The notes beneath the pieces are model-generated. The model saw nothing but the letters and a program-made list of their open reading frames with translations. It ran no database searches and had not been told where the DNA came from. This document shows positions 1 through 6,661 of a DNA stretch of 24,303 nt, piece after piece; positions within the stretch are counted from its first letter, which is position 1, and every line of letters starts with the position of its first letter. The position numbers were made by a program, and so were the translations under genes. The DNA is from a virus, in the IMG/VR virus record IMGVR_UViG_3300042326_001767, positions 1 through 24,303 of that record; one strand, written 5' to 3'.

Positions 1-1
1 T

Positions 2-1090
2 GGCGGACAAGGTGCGACTGGAGCGACAGGTGACACTGGCGGACAGGGCGCAACTGGGGTTGGGGCTACTGGTGCGACAGGTTTCGCTGGAGATAAATAC
101 ACAACGACTTCCACAACAAGCGAATCAATTGGAACGGGCTCCAAAACATTTACAGTTGAGACGGGATTAGCTCTTAGTATAGGACAACAAGTAATTGTTG
201 CTTATGACGCTTCCAATAAAATGGAAGGTTCTGTTACAAGTTATTCTGGATCTACTTTAGTGGTTAATGTAACGTCAGTAACTGGATCTGGTGGTCCTTA
301 TACTTCTTGGAGTATTAGTTTATCTGGCGCTCCTGGACCAGCTGGCGCGACAGGAACTGCTGGGTCAAATGGTGCGACTGGAGCTACGGGAACCGCAGGA
401 AGTAATGGCGCAACTGGCGCGACAGGAAATACTGGCGGGGAAGGTGCGACTGGTGCGACAGGAACTGCTGGTTCAAATGGTGCGACTGGAGCTACAGGAA
501 CCGCAGGAAGTGATGGCGCAACTGGCGCGACAGGAACCGCAGGAAGTGATGGCGCAACTGGCGCAACTGGAGCGACAGGAACCGCAGGAAGTGATGGCGC
601 AACTGGCGCAACTGGTGCGACAGGGCCAGGAATAGTAAATGCATCTGCATGTTTTGCATGGGACTCAAGTTTAGCCAACGTGGCTAACAATACTGATACT
701 CAAATGCCATTAACAACTACCGTATTTAACAATGATACAAGCGTATTTGATAGAGATAGTAACAGAATTAATATTAAAGTAGCTGGTAGATATTTAATAA
801 CAGTGTTTTATCAAACGTATGATGCTCATAGCAATTGCATCTTTAAAATTAGAATAGACTCTTCTGCAACAAATACAGGGACTCTTACACCTGGACCGTT
901 GGTGTGTAGGGAAGTGCTAAATGGTCAAAGTGGTACAGAATCTGCTGAAAAAGGTTTTGGTGGATCTCTTATTATAGATGTTGCAAGTGCAGGGTTTTAT
1001 GCTATTAGACTAAACGCAAACATTAACACCCCATTCCCTTCAACTGAAGATAGTACAAGCCCAAGAGTTTACATAACAAGATTAAGTTAA
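2..1090 (+). CDS. Collagen-like phage fibre with C1q/TNF-like C-terminal domain (5' partial)
   Basis: The reading frame is open from base 2, so the gene starts before the window; the ATG at 221 is internal. The visible 362 residues hold, in order: a short Gly-X-Y stretch (2-95), a globular spacer of about 75 residues of a type common in phage fibres (ends near 325), a second Gly-X-Y region of [13 protein letters not shown]-type triplets (326-631), and a C-terminal domain of about 150 residues (632-1087). That last domain has aromatic/hydrophobic beta-strand patterning (for example AGRYLITVFYQ and AGFYAIRLNAN) like C1q/TNF jelly rolls, which trimerise collagen stalks. The likely role is a trimeric adhesin or receptor-binding fibre on the virion. 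The collagen/C1q order resembles the Bacillus exosporium protein BclA. Thr in nearly every triplet offers O-glycosylation sites, and glycosyltransferases follow. The collagen and fibre assignment is firm; the C1q fold is inferred from pattern only. Confidence 0.85.
   Translation, partial: GGQGATGATGDTGGQGATGVGATGATGFAGDKYTTTSTTSESIGTGSKTFTVETGLALSIGQQVIVAYDASNKMEGSVTSYSGSTLVVNVTSVTGSGGPYTSWSISLSGAPGPAGATGTAGSNGATGATGTAGSNGATGATGNTGGEGATGATGTAGSNGATGATGTAGSDGATGATGTAGSDGATGATGATGTAGSDGATGATGATGPGIVNASACFAWDSSLANVANNTDTQMPLTTTVFNNDTSVFDRDSNRINIKVAGRYLITVFYQTYDAHSNCIFKIRIDSSATNTGTLTPGPLVCREVLNGQSGTESAEKGFGGSLIIDVASAGFYAIRLNANINTPFPSTEDSTSPRVYITRLS
326..631 (+). repeat. Collagen-like Gly-X-Y repeat region in the first fibre gene
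   Basis: About 34 consecutive Gly-X-Y triplets, dominated by GAT, GTA and GSN/GSD, are encoded by imperfect 9- to 27-bp repeats such as GGCGCAACT and GGAACCGCAGGAAGT. GC content is clearly higher than in flanking DNA. Antisense open frames rich in Pro-Val-Ala here are shadows of the repeat. Confidence 0.9.
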
Positions 1091-1094
1091 TAAT

Positions 1095-1316
1095 ATGAGA
1101 ATATACGGAATATTTGATCAAAATAAAAACTATAAGTTATTGAGGTATTCAGATACCGAACAAACTGATTACACATATCAGGCTTTTGATTATCCAACAA
1201 AAACCTATTATGAAGTTAGAGAAATATGTATTCCTAATATAGAATACTCAGAAAATTATATTGGAAAATATTATAATTCTAATACAGATAGTTTCTCTGA
1301 AGATCCAATAAATTAA
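1095..1316 (+). CDS. Small hypothetical protein (73 aa)
   Basis: A 73-residue protein rich in Tyr, Asn and acidic residues, starting MRIYGIFDQNKNYKLLRY. It begins 4 bp after the fibre stop in the TAATATGAG context used by several genes here, so it is probably co-transcribed with the fibre. There is no signal peptide, membrane segment or motif I recognise. Its place right after a fibre gene, like the 147-aa gene after the second collagen fibre (14903), suggests a small structural or fibre-associated protein; that is inference from position only. Confidence 0.6.
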   Translation: MRIYGIFDQNKNYKLLRYSDTEQTDYTYQAFDYPTKTYYEVREICIPNIEYSENYIGKYYNSNTDSFSEDPIN

Positions 1317-1345
1317 TTTATATAAAATACATAAACTCATATAAT
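1317..1345 (+). promoter_or_regulatory. Sigma70-like promoter before the 371-aa glycosyltransferase
   Basis: TTTATA (1317-1322), a spacer of exactly 17 nt and TATAAT (1340-1345) lie 7 nt before the ATG at 1353. The -10 is perfect; the -35 matches TTGACA at four of six positions. The transcript would have almost no leader, and no Shine-Dalgarno site is visible. AT-richness raises the chance of a random match. Confidence 0.4.
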
Positions 1346-1352
1346 AATTAAT

Positions 1353-2468
1353 ATGAGATTTCATGTATTAGGTCTTCCACATACTGTTACGAGCAAAGAA
1401 TTTAATGCCTGCGCCTATACTCAAAAAGTAGTTAAGTTTTGTAAAATGATGAAAGCTCGTGGGCACACGATTATCCATTATGGACACGAAGACTCGGATG
1501 TTATTTGCGATGAACATGTTACAGTATTAACTAATCGTGATTTTGAAATTAGTTATGGGTCTCACGATTGGAAAAATAAATTTTTTAAATTTAACACTGA
1601 TGATCACGCTTACCAAACCTTTTTTAGAAATGCTATTATAGAAGTTGGTAAAAGAAAACAAAAATATGATTTTATTCTACCCTTTTGGGGGTCGGGCGTA
1701 CGCGCGATATGTGACGCGCATCCTGATTTAATTACTGTAGAACCTGGAATTGGTTATGCTGGTGGGCATTGGGCACGTTGGAAAATCTTTGAATCCTATG
1801 CTATTTATCATGCTTATTGCGGATTAAAGAATGTTGGGCAATGTAATCAAGATTGGTATGAAGTGGTAATACCAAATTATTTTGATTTAGAAGACTTTGA
1901 CTATTGCGACGAGAAAGAAGATTATTTTCTTTATTTAGGTCGCGTATATAATGGTAAAGGAGTCAATATTGCAATTGAAGCTACGCAAATTGCTGGTGTT
2001 AAGTTGGTTATAGCGGGACAAAAAGAAGAAGGATATAAATTACCAGATCATGTTGAATATATTGGATACGCAGATGTTGAAACTCGTAAACGTTTAATGA
2101 AAAAAGCGCGCGCTAGTTTTCTTGCTAGTATGTATGTAGAACCATTTGGTGGAGTCCAAATTGAAAATTTACTTTCTGGAACTCCAACTATTACTACTGA
2201 TTGGGGTAGTTTTGCAGAAAATAATTTACATGGTATTACAGGTTATCGTTGCCGCACAATGGGGGATTTTGTAGAAGCTATTAAAAATATAGATAAAATT
2301 AAACCAATAGATTGTCGCAAATGGGGCGAAAACTTTTCATTGGAACGTGTTGCTCTAATGTATGAAAAATATTTTCAAGATGTTCTCGATGTATATACTG
2401 GAAAAGGTTGGTATACTCTAAAAGACGGTTCTAATTTAGACGCTTTATATAAAAATTATATTAACTGA
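1353..2468 (+). CDS. GT4-like (GT-B fold) glycosyltransferase
   Basis: A 371-aa retaining-type glycosyltransferase of the GT-B/GT4 pattern. The C-terminal Rossmann half begins around residue 190 with [21 protein letters not shown], the usual opening of the nucleotide-sugar domain. It holds the donor-binding stretch [19 protein letters not shown] near residues 264-282, the E-x7-E-like signature of GT4. The N-terminal acceptor half includes [13 protein letters not shown] and a conserved-looking [14 protein letters not shown] segment. It is soluble, with no signal peptide. The sugar and acceptor cannot be read from sequence; candidates are the phage's own fibre, host surface glycan or modified DNA. 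It has its own promoter-like sequence and converges on the next two glycosyltransferases, overlapping the 2461-3255 gene by 8 bp at the stops. Confidence 0.85.
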   Translation: MRFHVLGLPHTVTSKEFNACAYTQKVVKFCKMMKARGHTIIHYGHEDSDVICDEHVTVLTNRDFEISYGSHDWKNKFFKFNTDDHAYQTFFRNAIIEVGKRKQKYDFILPFWGSGVRAICDAHPDLITVEPGIGYAGGHWARWKIFESYAIYHAYCGLKNVGQCNQDWYEVVIPNYFDLEDFDYCDEKEDYFLYLGRVYNGKGVNIAIEATQIAGVKLVIAGQKEEGYKLPDHVEYIGYADVETRKRLMKKARASFLASMYVEPFGGVQIENLLSGTPTITTDWGSFAENNLHGITGYRCRTMGDFVEAIKNIDKIKPIDCRKWGENFSLERVALMYEKYFQDVLDVYTGKGWYTLKDGSNLDALYKNYIN

Positions 2469-3255
2469 TTTTTTTACCATTTTCGACAAGAGCTTTTTTA
2501 CTTCTCATCGCATGAACAATTGCTGGTTTTACTTTTATTTTTTCAAATGTCATGTATGAAGTATATTCCCATTCTTTATCAACGGGAATCACATCTTTAA
2601 AATTTTCAGTCCAATCACTTGCCCAATAATTTTTATAATTCTCTAGATATCTATCTTTTAATATTGGAGACATTAAATGGGAAATATAACCAATGGAGAC
2701 CTCCTCTGGGACTGTGTAATTATTTGATTTTAAATAATTATGGAATTTATATGCAAAGAAATGTGCCTGTTCGATAAACTCTTTTGTACATATCCAAAAC
2801 CCCCCGTTCGTATTTCTAATTTCTGCAGAATTAACGCCATTAAATCTCATTGATTGTACCAGGTACTGATTTGGTATTCCCCACCAATCAGTCCTTTGGG
2901 TTTTTGTTGTGTTAATAGGACTTTCTAAGAATGAGTGCCAAGGAGAATCTGATAGAATGTCTTCAATTTTTATTTCAGGTTTCCTTACAAAGAAATGGTC
3001 TGCGTCTATAAAAACAAAAATATCATAATCCATTTGTTTCATTTTATTTTTTAGATATTCAAATTTAAAAAATTGTAATTTGTCTAAATTTATAGAATTA
3101 TCTAAACGATAATTGATACAATTATTAATAGGTTTTTCTGTAAAAGTAACAAAGTCCTCTTCCATCCCAACGTCTTTAAAAGAATTTACTAAAGACTGTA
3201 CCATGTAATCATAATCCCCCCAAGAGATCGACCAGTAACATATTTTTTTACTCAT
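2461..3255 (-). CDS. GT-A-like glycosyltransferase with DxD motif
   Basis: A 264-aa protein. Residues 78-88 ([11 protein letters not shown]) carry a DAD motif at 84-86 after a hydrophobic strand, the metal/nucleotide-sugar site of GT-A glycosyltransferases. [13 protein letters not shown] near 148-160 resembles the acceptor/donor loop (NGGxW) of GT6- and GT8-like families. HAMRSKK near the C-terminus supplies a late His often seen as a metal ligand. There is no signal peptide or membrane segment. Its start overlaps the stop of the upstream glycosyltransferase by ATGA, so the two are translationally coupled and probably act on the same glycan. The exact family and substrate are unknown; resemblance to GT6 is a pattern judgement. 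Confidence 0.7.
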   Translation of the reverse strand: MSKKICYWSISWGDYDYMVQSLVNSFKDVGMEEDFVTFTEKPINNCINYRLDNSINLDKLQFFKFEYLKNKMKQMDYDIFVFIDADHFFVRKPEIKIEDILSDSPWHSFLESPINTTKTQRTDWWGIPNQYLVQSMRFNGVNSAEIRNTNGGFWICTKEFIEQAHFFAYKFHNYLKSNNYTVPEEVSIGYISHLMSPILKDRYLENYKNYWASDWTENFKDVIPVDKEWEYTSYMTFEKIKVKPAIVHAMRSKKALVENGKKIS

Positions 3256-4298
3256 AAATTGTTGAAAATATTATCCCAAATATTTAAATGATAATCTTTA
3301 TTAGTCCAAATAAATTTACTTAAGTTTAAACTATTATACGATAACTCTTGATATAAATCTGGCATTTTATTTACTAAATTTATATAATGATAGCATTCTT
3401 CGTTATTACCATATAAAAAACCATTCTTGCCATGCCAAATCATGTTAGGAAAATTCCCATAATTTGGGGCTATTGCTGGTATGCCCAATAATTGAGCTTC
3501 AACCATTGATCTCGTTTGATTTTCTATATATTCGTGATGAGCATTAAAAACATATAAATCTAATTGAGATAAAAATTCTACAATTGTCTCTTTATTTTCT
3601 TCTAGAAGATCCCATTTCTCGTTATCAAAAGTAAACCAATTGAATTTTTCTTTTAATATCTTATTCCAGCCCATTACTCTAAATTTTGGATTATTAATTG
3701 GCATCTTTTCATAAAAAAGTGGGAAATCCTCACTAAATTTCATTATATCCGCTCTAGACAATTTACCTACCACAAATTTATTTAGTAAAGATTCTTTCTT
3801 TCTTAATCTTTTATAATTTTCAAAATGAAAATAATTTGGAACAATTAAATTTTTTACTTTTAGAAAATGTTTATAATTTTTTTGTAAAATATATTTATGA
3901 AATTCACTAGTAAAAATTACGGCATCTATATATTTATTTTGAATTGCGTCTGCTTCATCTTTTGTAGACCACATCATATCATTGGACCATATGAGTTTTA
4001 ACCCCATTGATTTAATTTTTGCAATCCTCCATTTTTCAGAAAAAAGACGAAAATTACAAAAAGATATTGCTATACCATTATTGTCTTTATCTGGCAAATC
4101 TTTCCATGATAAAACATTAACACCATGTTTTTTTAAAAAGTTTAAATTATCTAATTCTGATAATCTAGAATCATCATTCGGTATAGAAAATAAGTTATAT
4201 TTACCTGTTATAGATAATAACTGGATTAATTCTTTAAGTCTTGTATCTGCGCCTCCAAGGTCAGATACCCATTGAAAAAAATAAATATTTTTTTTCAT
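3252..4298 (-). CDS. GT-B fold glycosyltransferase (GT4-like)
   Basis: A 348-aa protein with GT-B features. The N-terminus reads FFQWVSDLGGADTRLKELIQ, a glycine-rich loop followed by a helix as in GT4 acceptor domains. The C-terminal half has NQTRSMVEAQLLGIPAIAP, equivalent to the E-x7-E donor-binding region, then NYGNFPNMIWHGKNGFLYGN, the usual xxNGxL turn. The start codon ATG at 4296-4298 sits 11 nt after a strong -10 element. The gene overlaps the next glycosyltransferase by 4 bp, forming a two-gene unit that may also receive read-through from Hsp20. The substrate cannot be inferred. A + strand open frame inside it (3982-4275) is a shadow. Confidence 0.78.
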   Translation of the reverse strand: MKKNIYFFQWVSDLGGADTRLKELIQLLSITGKYNLFSIPNDDSRLSELDNLNFLKKHGVNVLSWKDLPDKDNNGIAISFCNFRLFSEKWRIAKIKSMGLKLIWSNDMMWSTKDEADAIQNKYIDAVIFTSEFHKYILQKNYKHFLKVKNLIVPNYFHFENYKRLRKKESLLNKFVVGKLSRADIMKFSEDFPLFYEKMPINNPKFRVMGWNKILKEKFNWFTFDNEKWDLLEENKETIVEFLSQLDLYVFNAHHEYIENQTRSMVEAQLLGIPAIAPNYGNFPNMIWHGKNGFLYGNNEECYHYINLVNKMPDLYQELSYNSLNLSKFIWTNKDYHLNIWDNIFNNL

Positions 4299-4300
4299 TC

Positions 4301-4331
4301 TTATCGTTTATTATAACGATAATTTTATCGT
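4301..4331. repeat. Overlapping inverted repeats (TTATCGT/ACGATAA) across the -10 element
   Basis: TTATCGTT (4301-4308) and AACGATAA (4315-4322) form a perfect 8-bp inverted repeat with a 6-nt centre. A second inverted repeat pairs ACGATAA (4316-4322) with TTATCGT (4325-4331). Three half-sites in 31 bp straddling the -10 of the minus-strand promoter look like an operator for a dimeric repressor. An alternative is an RNA hairpin terminator for Hsp20. Which one is right is not decidable from sequence. Confidence 0.4.
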
Positions 4332-4338
4332 ATGTAAA
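4310..4338 (-). promoter_or_regulatory. Sigma70-like promoter for the minus-strand glycosyltransferase pair
   Basis: Read on the minus strand, TTTACA (4338-4333) is separated by exactly 17 nt from a perfect TATAAT (4315-4310), which lies 11 nt upstream of the ATG at 4298. It falls in the short gap after the Hsp20 stop, so it is an internal promoter separating the glycosyltransferases from Hsp20. The element is covered by inverted repeats (4301-4331) that could be an operator. Confidence 0.5.
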
Positions 4339-4341
4339 GAT

Positions 4342-4749
4342 TTATTTAATCTTGATTGTTTTTGTTTTAGCCTGTTCAACTTTATGAGCGGAGATCTTGA
4401 GTACACCATGATCAAGTTCGGCTTCAATTGTATTTGTGTCTAAAGTAGAAGGAATACTTACCGAATGATAAAATTTAAGATTATCTTGTTCGGCACTAAT
4501 ATGTAAAACATTATTTTCAGCAGAAAGTTTAATATTCTCTTTGCGAAAACGTGGAAGTTCAATTTCCAAATTATAAGAATCTTTATTTTGTTCTTTAAAT
4601 CCAACCATATTAGAGAAGCTATATGACGGACTTGTAACAACATCAAACATAGTTGACCATTTCGGCCAATTATTATCAATAAGATCTACAATTTCCCATG
4701 TATTGTAACCGCTATAACTTTTAGGAACTAAACTTGCATTAATATTCAT
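4342..4749 (-). CDS. Hsp20 / alpha-crystallin small heat-shock protein
   Basis: A 135-aa cytoplasmic holdase chaperone. The alpha-crystallin domain spans roughly residues 48-130: SYNLEIELPRFRKENIKLSAENN (strands with the usual LPxF element) and the family signature A-x4-GVLKI at residues 110-119. The short N-terminal arm (KSYSGYNTWEIVDLID) resembles that of other phage Hsp20 proteins. There is no C-terminal I-x-I motif of the standard type, although IKIK ends the chain and may serve. Known phage Hsp20 proteins are thought to protect proteins or assist virion assembly during infection. It is transcribed away from phoH across a 104-bp gap; the start lacks a Shine-Dalgarno site. Confidence 0.92.
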   Translation of the reverse strand: MNINASLVPKSYSGYNTWEIVDLIDNNWPKWSTMFDVVTSPSYSFSNMVGFKEQNKDSYNLEIELPRFRKENIKLSAENNVLHISAEQDNLKFYHSVSIPSTLDTNTIEAELDHGVLKISAHKVEQAKTKTIKIK

Positions 4750-4754
4750 AGTGG

Positions 4755-4774
4755 TAGATTAGATATATAATCTA
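4755..4774. repeat. Inverted repeat in the Hsp20 leader
   Basis: TAGATTA (4755-4761) and TAATCTA (4768-4774) are perfect 7-bp arms around GATATA, ending 5 bp from the Hsp20 start codon. It may be an operator or a small leader hairpin in the transcript. AT-only arms of this size can occur by chance. Confidence 0.3.
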
Positions 4775-4828
4775 TGCAAATGTTCAAAAAAAATTTGACA
4801 AGTAAAATAAAAAGTGTCTCTATTATAG

Positions 4829-4843
4829 ATAGTGTAAATATAT
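4829..4843 (+). promoter_or_regulatory. GTGTAA-type promoter signal for phoH
   Basis: TAGTGTAA (core GTGTAA at 4832-4837) lies 22 nt before the phoH ATG, and AT-rich DNA follows. The same signal precedes the genes at 6254, 11364, 15396, 20740 and 22730, and the minus-strand gene ending at 5580. A TTGACA hexamer at 4795-4800 lies further upstream, 20 nt from TATTAT (4821-4826), a less good sigma70 alternative. Confidence 0.5.
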
Positions 4844-4853
4844 ATGTTCTTTC

Positions 4854-5579
4854 ATGAAACAAAAAAAAGAAAACCCTCGTGATGTTTCTCCTTATACGGA
4901 GAAGAAAAAAACAAAAACAACCATAGATTTAAACATTCGTGAATTACCATGGATAGAGAAACAAAAAGAATTTATAAATCTAGCCCTAGATAAAAACACG
5001 AAAATAATTATTGTTAAAGGTGTCGCAGGAACTGCCAAAACAATTTTGGCCGTTTACTGCGCCCTAAGAAAAATTAAAGATAAAAAATCTAGTGAAATAT
5101 ATTACAGTCGCGTTCCGGTAGAAGCTTCTGTTCATGGAATTGGGTATATTAAAGGAACGTCTGAAGAAAAAATGTCACCCTATACACAACCATTGGTTGA
5201 TAAATTAAATGAATTACTCCCGATTCCCCATGTTAAAGCTTTGATGGCGGACGAACGAATTGTTGGCGTTCCACTGGGTTTTTTGAGAGGTTTAAATATT
5301 TCAAATGCCAGTTTTATTATGGACGAAGCGCAAAATTGTCGCGTTGAGGACTTTTTACTAGTTATGACGCGTATGGCAAATTTCTCTACATTATTTATAT
5401 GTGGAGATGCCCAACAATCGGATATTAAACAGAGTGGGTTTGATAAGATATTTAATCTGTTCAATACTGACTGCGCTAAAGAGCGGGGGATTCATACTTT
5501 CGAGTTTGGAAAAGAAGACATTGTACGTTCAGAAATCTTGTCTTATATCATCGAGCGTTTTGAAAATATTAAAAAATAA
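4854..5579 (+). CDS. phoH: PhoH-like P-loop ATPase
   Basis: A 241-aa single-domain ATPase of the PhoH family (helicase-related P-loop fold). Walker A is GVAGTAKT (residues 56-63), Walker B FIMDEAQN (154-161), followed by the family motif GDAQQSD (184-190). The N-terminal 25 residues are lysine-rich and probably disordered. Phage PhoH proteins are widespread in marine viruses and serve as a diversity marker. Their function is unsettled, with RNA-related ATPase or ribonuclease roles suggested, and a link to phosphate starvation is not established in phages. The gene stands alone on the + strand, diverging from Hsp20 and converging with the metallopeptidase gene, whose stop codon abuts its own. 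No Shine-Dalgarno site is seen. Confidence 0.95.
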   Translation: MKQKKENPRDVSPYTEKKKTKTTIDLNIRELPWIEKQKEFINLALDKNTKIIIVKGVAGTAKTILAVYCALRKIKDKKSSEIYYSRVPVEASVHGIGYIKGTSEEKMSPYTQPLVDKLNELLPIPHVKALMADERIVGVPLGFLRGLNISNASFIMDEAQNCRVEDFLLVMTRMANFSTLFICGDAQQSDIKQSGFDKIFNLFNTDCAKERGIHTFEFGKEDIVRSEILSYIIERFENIKK

Positions 5580-5596
5580 TTATTTATAATAATTAT
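5576..5596 (-). terminator. AT-only hairpin between convergent phoH and metallopeptidase genes
   Basis: ATAATTAT (5576-5583) and ATAATTAT (5589-5596) form a perfect 8-bp inverted repeat around a 5-nt loop. It spans both stop codons. On the minus strand the hairpin is followed by six Ts (complement of 5571-5576), the layout of an intrinsic terminator. With no GC pairs it would be weak. Confidence 0.4.
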
Positions 5597-6167
5597 AAAC
5601 TTTCTCAGGTATATTTAAATATTCCTTATAAGATTTTAATATTTTAGACGGGCAAAAATCTTGAACTTTTTGATATTTTTTATTATCATCTGGCCATTTA
5701 TGATATTTATACAACATTGAATATTTATATATAATCGCATTAGCTCCTTGCGCATATTTTTTATGGTTAAATAGTTTATTATTTTTAATAATATTAGTTG
5801 TGCATTTTTCGCAATTTATTTCTAAGTCTATTAAAGATTGTAAAGCTTTTTTATGCTTTTCTGGTTTCGATATAATTTGTGCATATGTAGCGTCATGATT
5901 ACAAAAATTATTCCATAAAGAAGAGTCGTCTCTCCATTGTATAAAATGACAATATTCATGAATCAGAATACCAAACCATTCTTCTTCTAGCAAAGACCCT
6001 TTTGCAACTTTAATAACTGGATTATCTTTTGAATCTAGATAAAAAAGTCCAGAGCATTTACTCTTGCCGCCGCAATAAGATCCTTTTAATAAAATTATTT
6101 TACCATCAAGGGATTCTACATCTTCATTGATAATACTAAAGACCCTTGAATTAATTAAAGACGACAT
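5580..6167 (-). CDS. HExxH putative zinc metallopeptidase
   Basis: A 195-aa protein using the ATG at 6165-6167. A TTG three bases upstream could extend it by one codon, but ATG is the likelier start. ILIHEYCHFIQW places H70-E71-x2-H74 of a gluzincin-like zinc site on a helix, with EWFG just before. A Glu-rich helix DLEINCEKC (about 114-122) could give the third ligand E116 or E120, the E-x-x-x-E layout of many HExxH peptidases. Paired cysteines (C32/C38, C119/C122) may bind a second metal or form a knuckle. There is no signal peptide, so it probably acts in the cytoplasm. Substrate unknown; virion maturation or host protein cleavage are both possible. It has its own GTGTAA signal and diverges from the 6254 unit. 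Confidence 0.65.
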   Translation of the reverse strand: MSSLINSRVFSIINEDVESLDGKIILLKGSYCGGKSKCSGLFYLDSKDNPVIKVAKGSLLEEEWFGILIHEYCHFIQWRDDSSLWNNFCNHDATYAQIISKPEKHKKALQSLIDLEINCEKCTTNIIKNNKLFNHKKYAQGANAIIYKYSMLYKYHKWPDDNKKYQKVQDFCPSKILKSYKEYLNIPEKVYNYYK

Positions 6168-6177
6168 CAATAGTTAT

Positions 6178-6187
6178 TTACACTATA
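6178..6187 (-). promoter_or_regulatory. GTGTAA-type promoter signal for the metallopeptidase gene
   Basis: On the minus strand TAGTGTAAATA (core 6183-6178) lies 16 nt before the ATG at 6167. It matches the phoH signal over ten bases and faces away from the one at 6229. Confidence 0.5.
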
Positions 6188-6226
6188 ATTTTAAAAAAGT
6201 TTTATAGAAGAGATTTTAGAATTTTT

Positions 6227-6240
6227 TTGTGTAAACCTAT
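6227..6240 (+). promoter_or_regulatory. GTGTAA-type promoter signal for the terminase unit
   Basis: TTGTGTAAAC (core 6229-6234) lies 25 nt before the ATG at 6254. A second AGTGT abuts the start codon (6249-6253). This is the most divergent member of the set, lacking the A before GTGTAA. It is placed to drive the co-oriented genes up to 11321. Confidence 0.42.
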
Positions 6241-6253
6241 AGAATACTAGTGT

Positions 6254-6655
6254 ATGAAATATTTTTGCTCAGTATGTGGGAAGACGACTCAGTATAATTT
6301 TGAATTACCAAAATTTTGTGCGTTTTGTGGCCAAGCTTTTGCTAATAAACCCGCATCGTTAGATGCTGAAAATCAACGGCTTAAATTTTTAAATGAATTA
6401 AAATTAAAGAAAAATATAAACTCTAGCGATGACGAAGACTCGGAAAGTATCGAAAAAAATATAAATTACAAAAAAATTAAGCCATCTTTTAAAATAAATA
6501 TGTACCAATCAAAAGGAGAATCTTTAGGTAGTTTAATTGAGAACCCTTCCGCTCCTGTCGAGATCAATAATGGAAATAATGTTATACCTAAAAAAACTAA
6601 AGAAGAAGTTTTGGCAGAATTTCAAAAAGAGGCTGGATCCTTAAGATCTGAATAA
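6254..6655 (+). CDS. Small zinc-ribbon protein
   Basis: A 133-aa protein whose N-terminus holds two CxxC knuckles: C5-x2-C8 and C22-x2-C25 (FCSVCGK and FCAFCGQ), a zinc-ribbon arrangement. The rest is low-complexity, Lys/Asp/Ser-rich and probably disordered, ending in a short charged helix (TKEEVLAEFQKEAGS). Zinc ribbons of this form usually bind nucleic acid or mediate protein contacts in transcription. As the first gene of a unit with the sigma-like gene 6 bp downstream, a transcription-related role is plausible but unproven. No Shine-Dalgarno site is visible. Confidence 0.65.
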   Translation: MKYFCSVCGKTTQYNFELPKFCAFCGQAFANKPASLDAENQRLKFLNELKLKKNINSSDDEDSESIEKNINYKKIKPSFKINMYQSKGESLGSLIENPSAPVEINNGNNVIPKKTKEEVLAEFQKEAGSLRSE

Positions 6656-6661
6656 TCTTAT

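Noticed and set aside
221-1090. ATG at 221 as the start of the first fibre gene
   Set aside because: The same frame is open back to base 2 and encodes collagen triplets and a fibre domain, so 221 is an internal Met.
3982-4275. Forward frame of 97 aa inside the minus-strand glycosyltransferase
   Set aside because: Shadow of a gene with clear glycosyltransferase motifs; no independent signal.
4795-4826. TTGACA...TATTAT as the phoH sigma70 promoter
   Set aside because: The 20-nt spacing is poor; the GTGTAA signal nearer the gene matches six other sites. It remains a possible secondary promoter.
5580-6170. TTG start at 6168-6170 for the metallopeptidase
   Set aside because: An ATG follows immediately in frame; only one codon differs and ATG is more probable.
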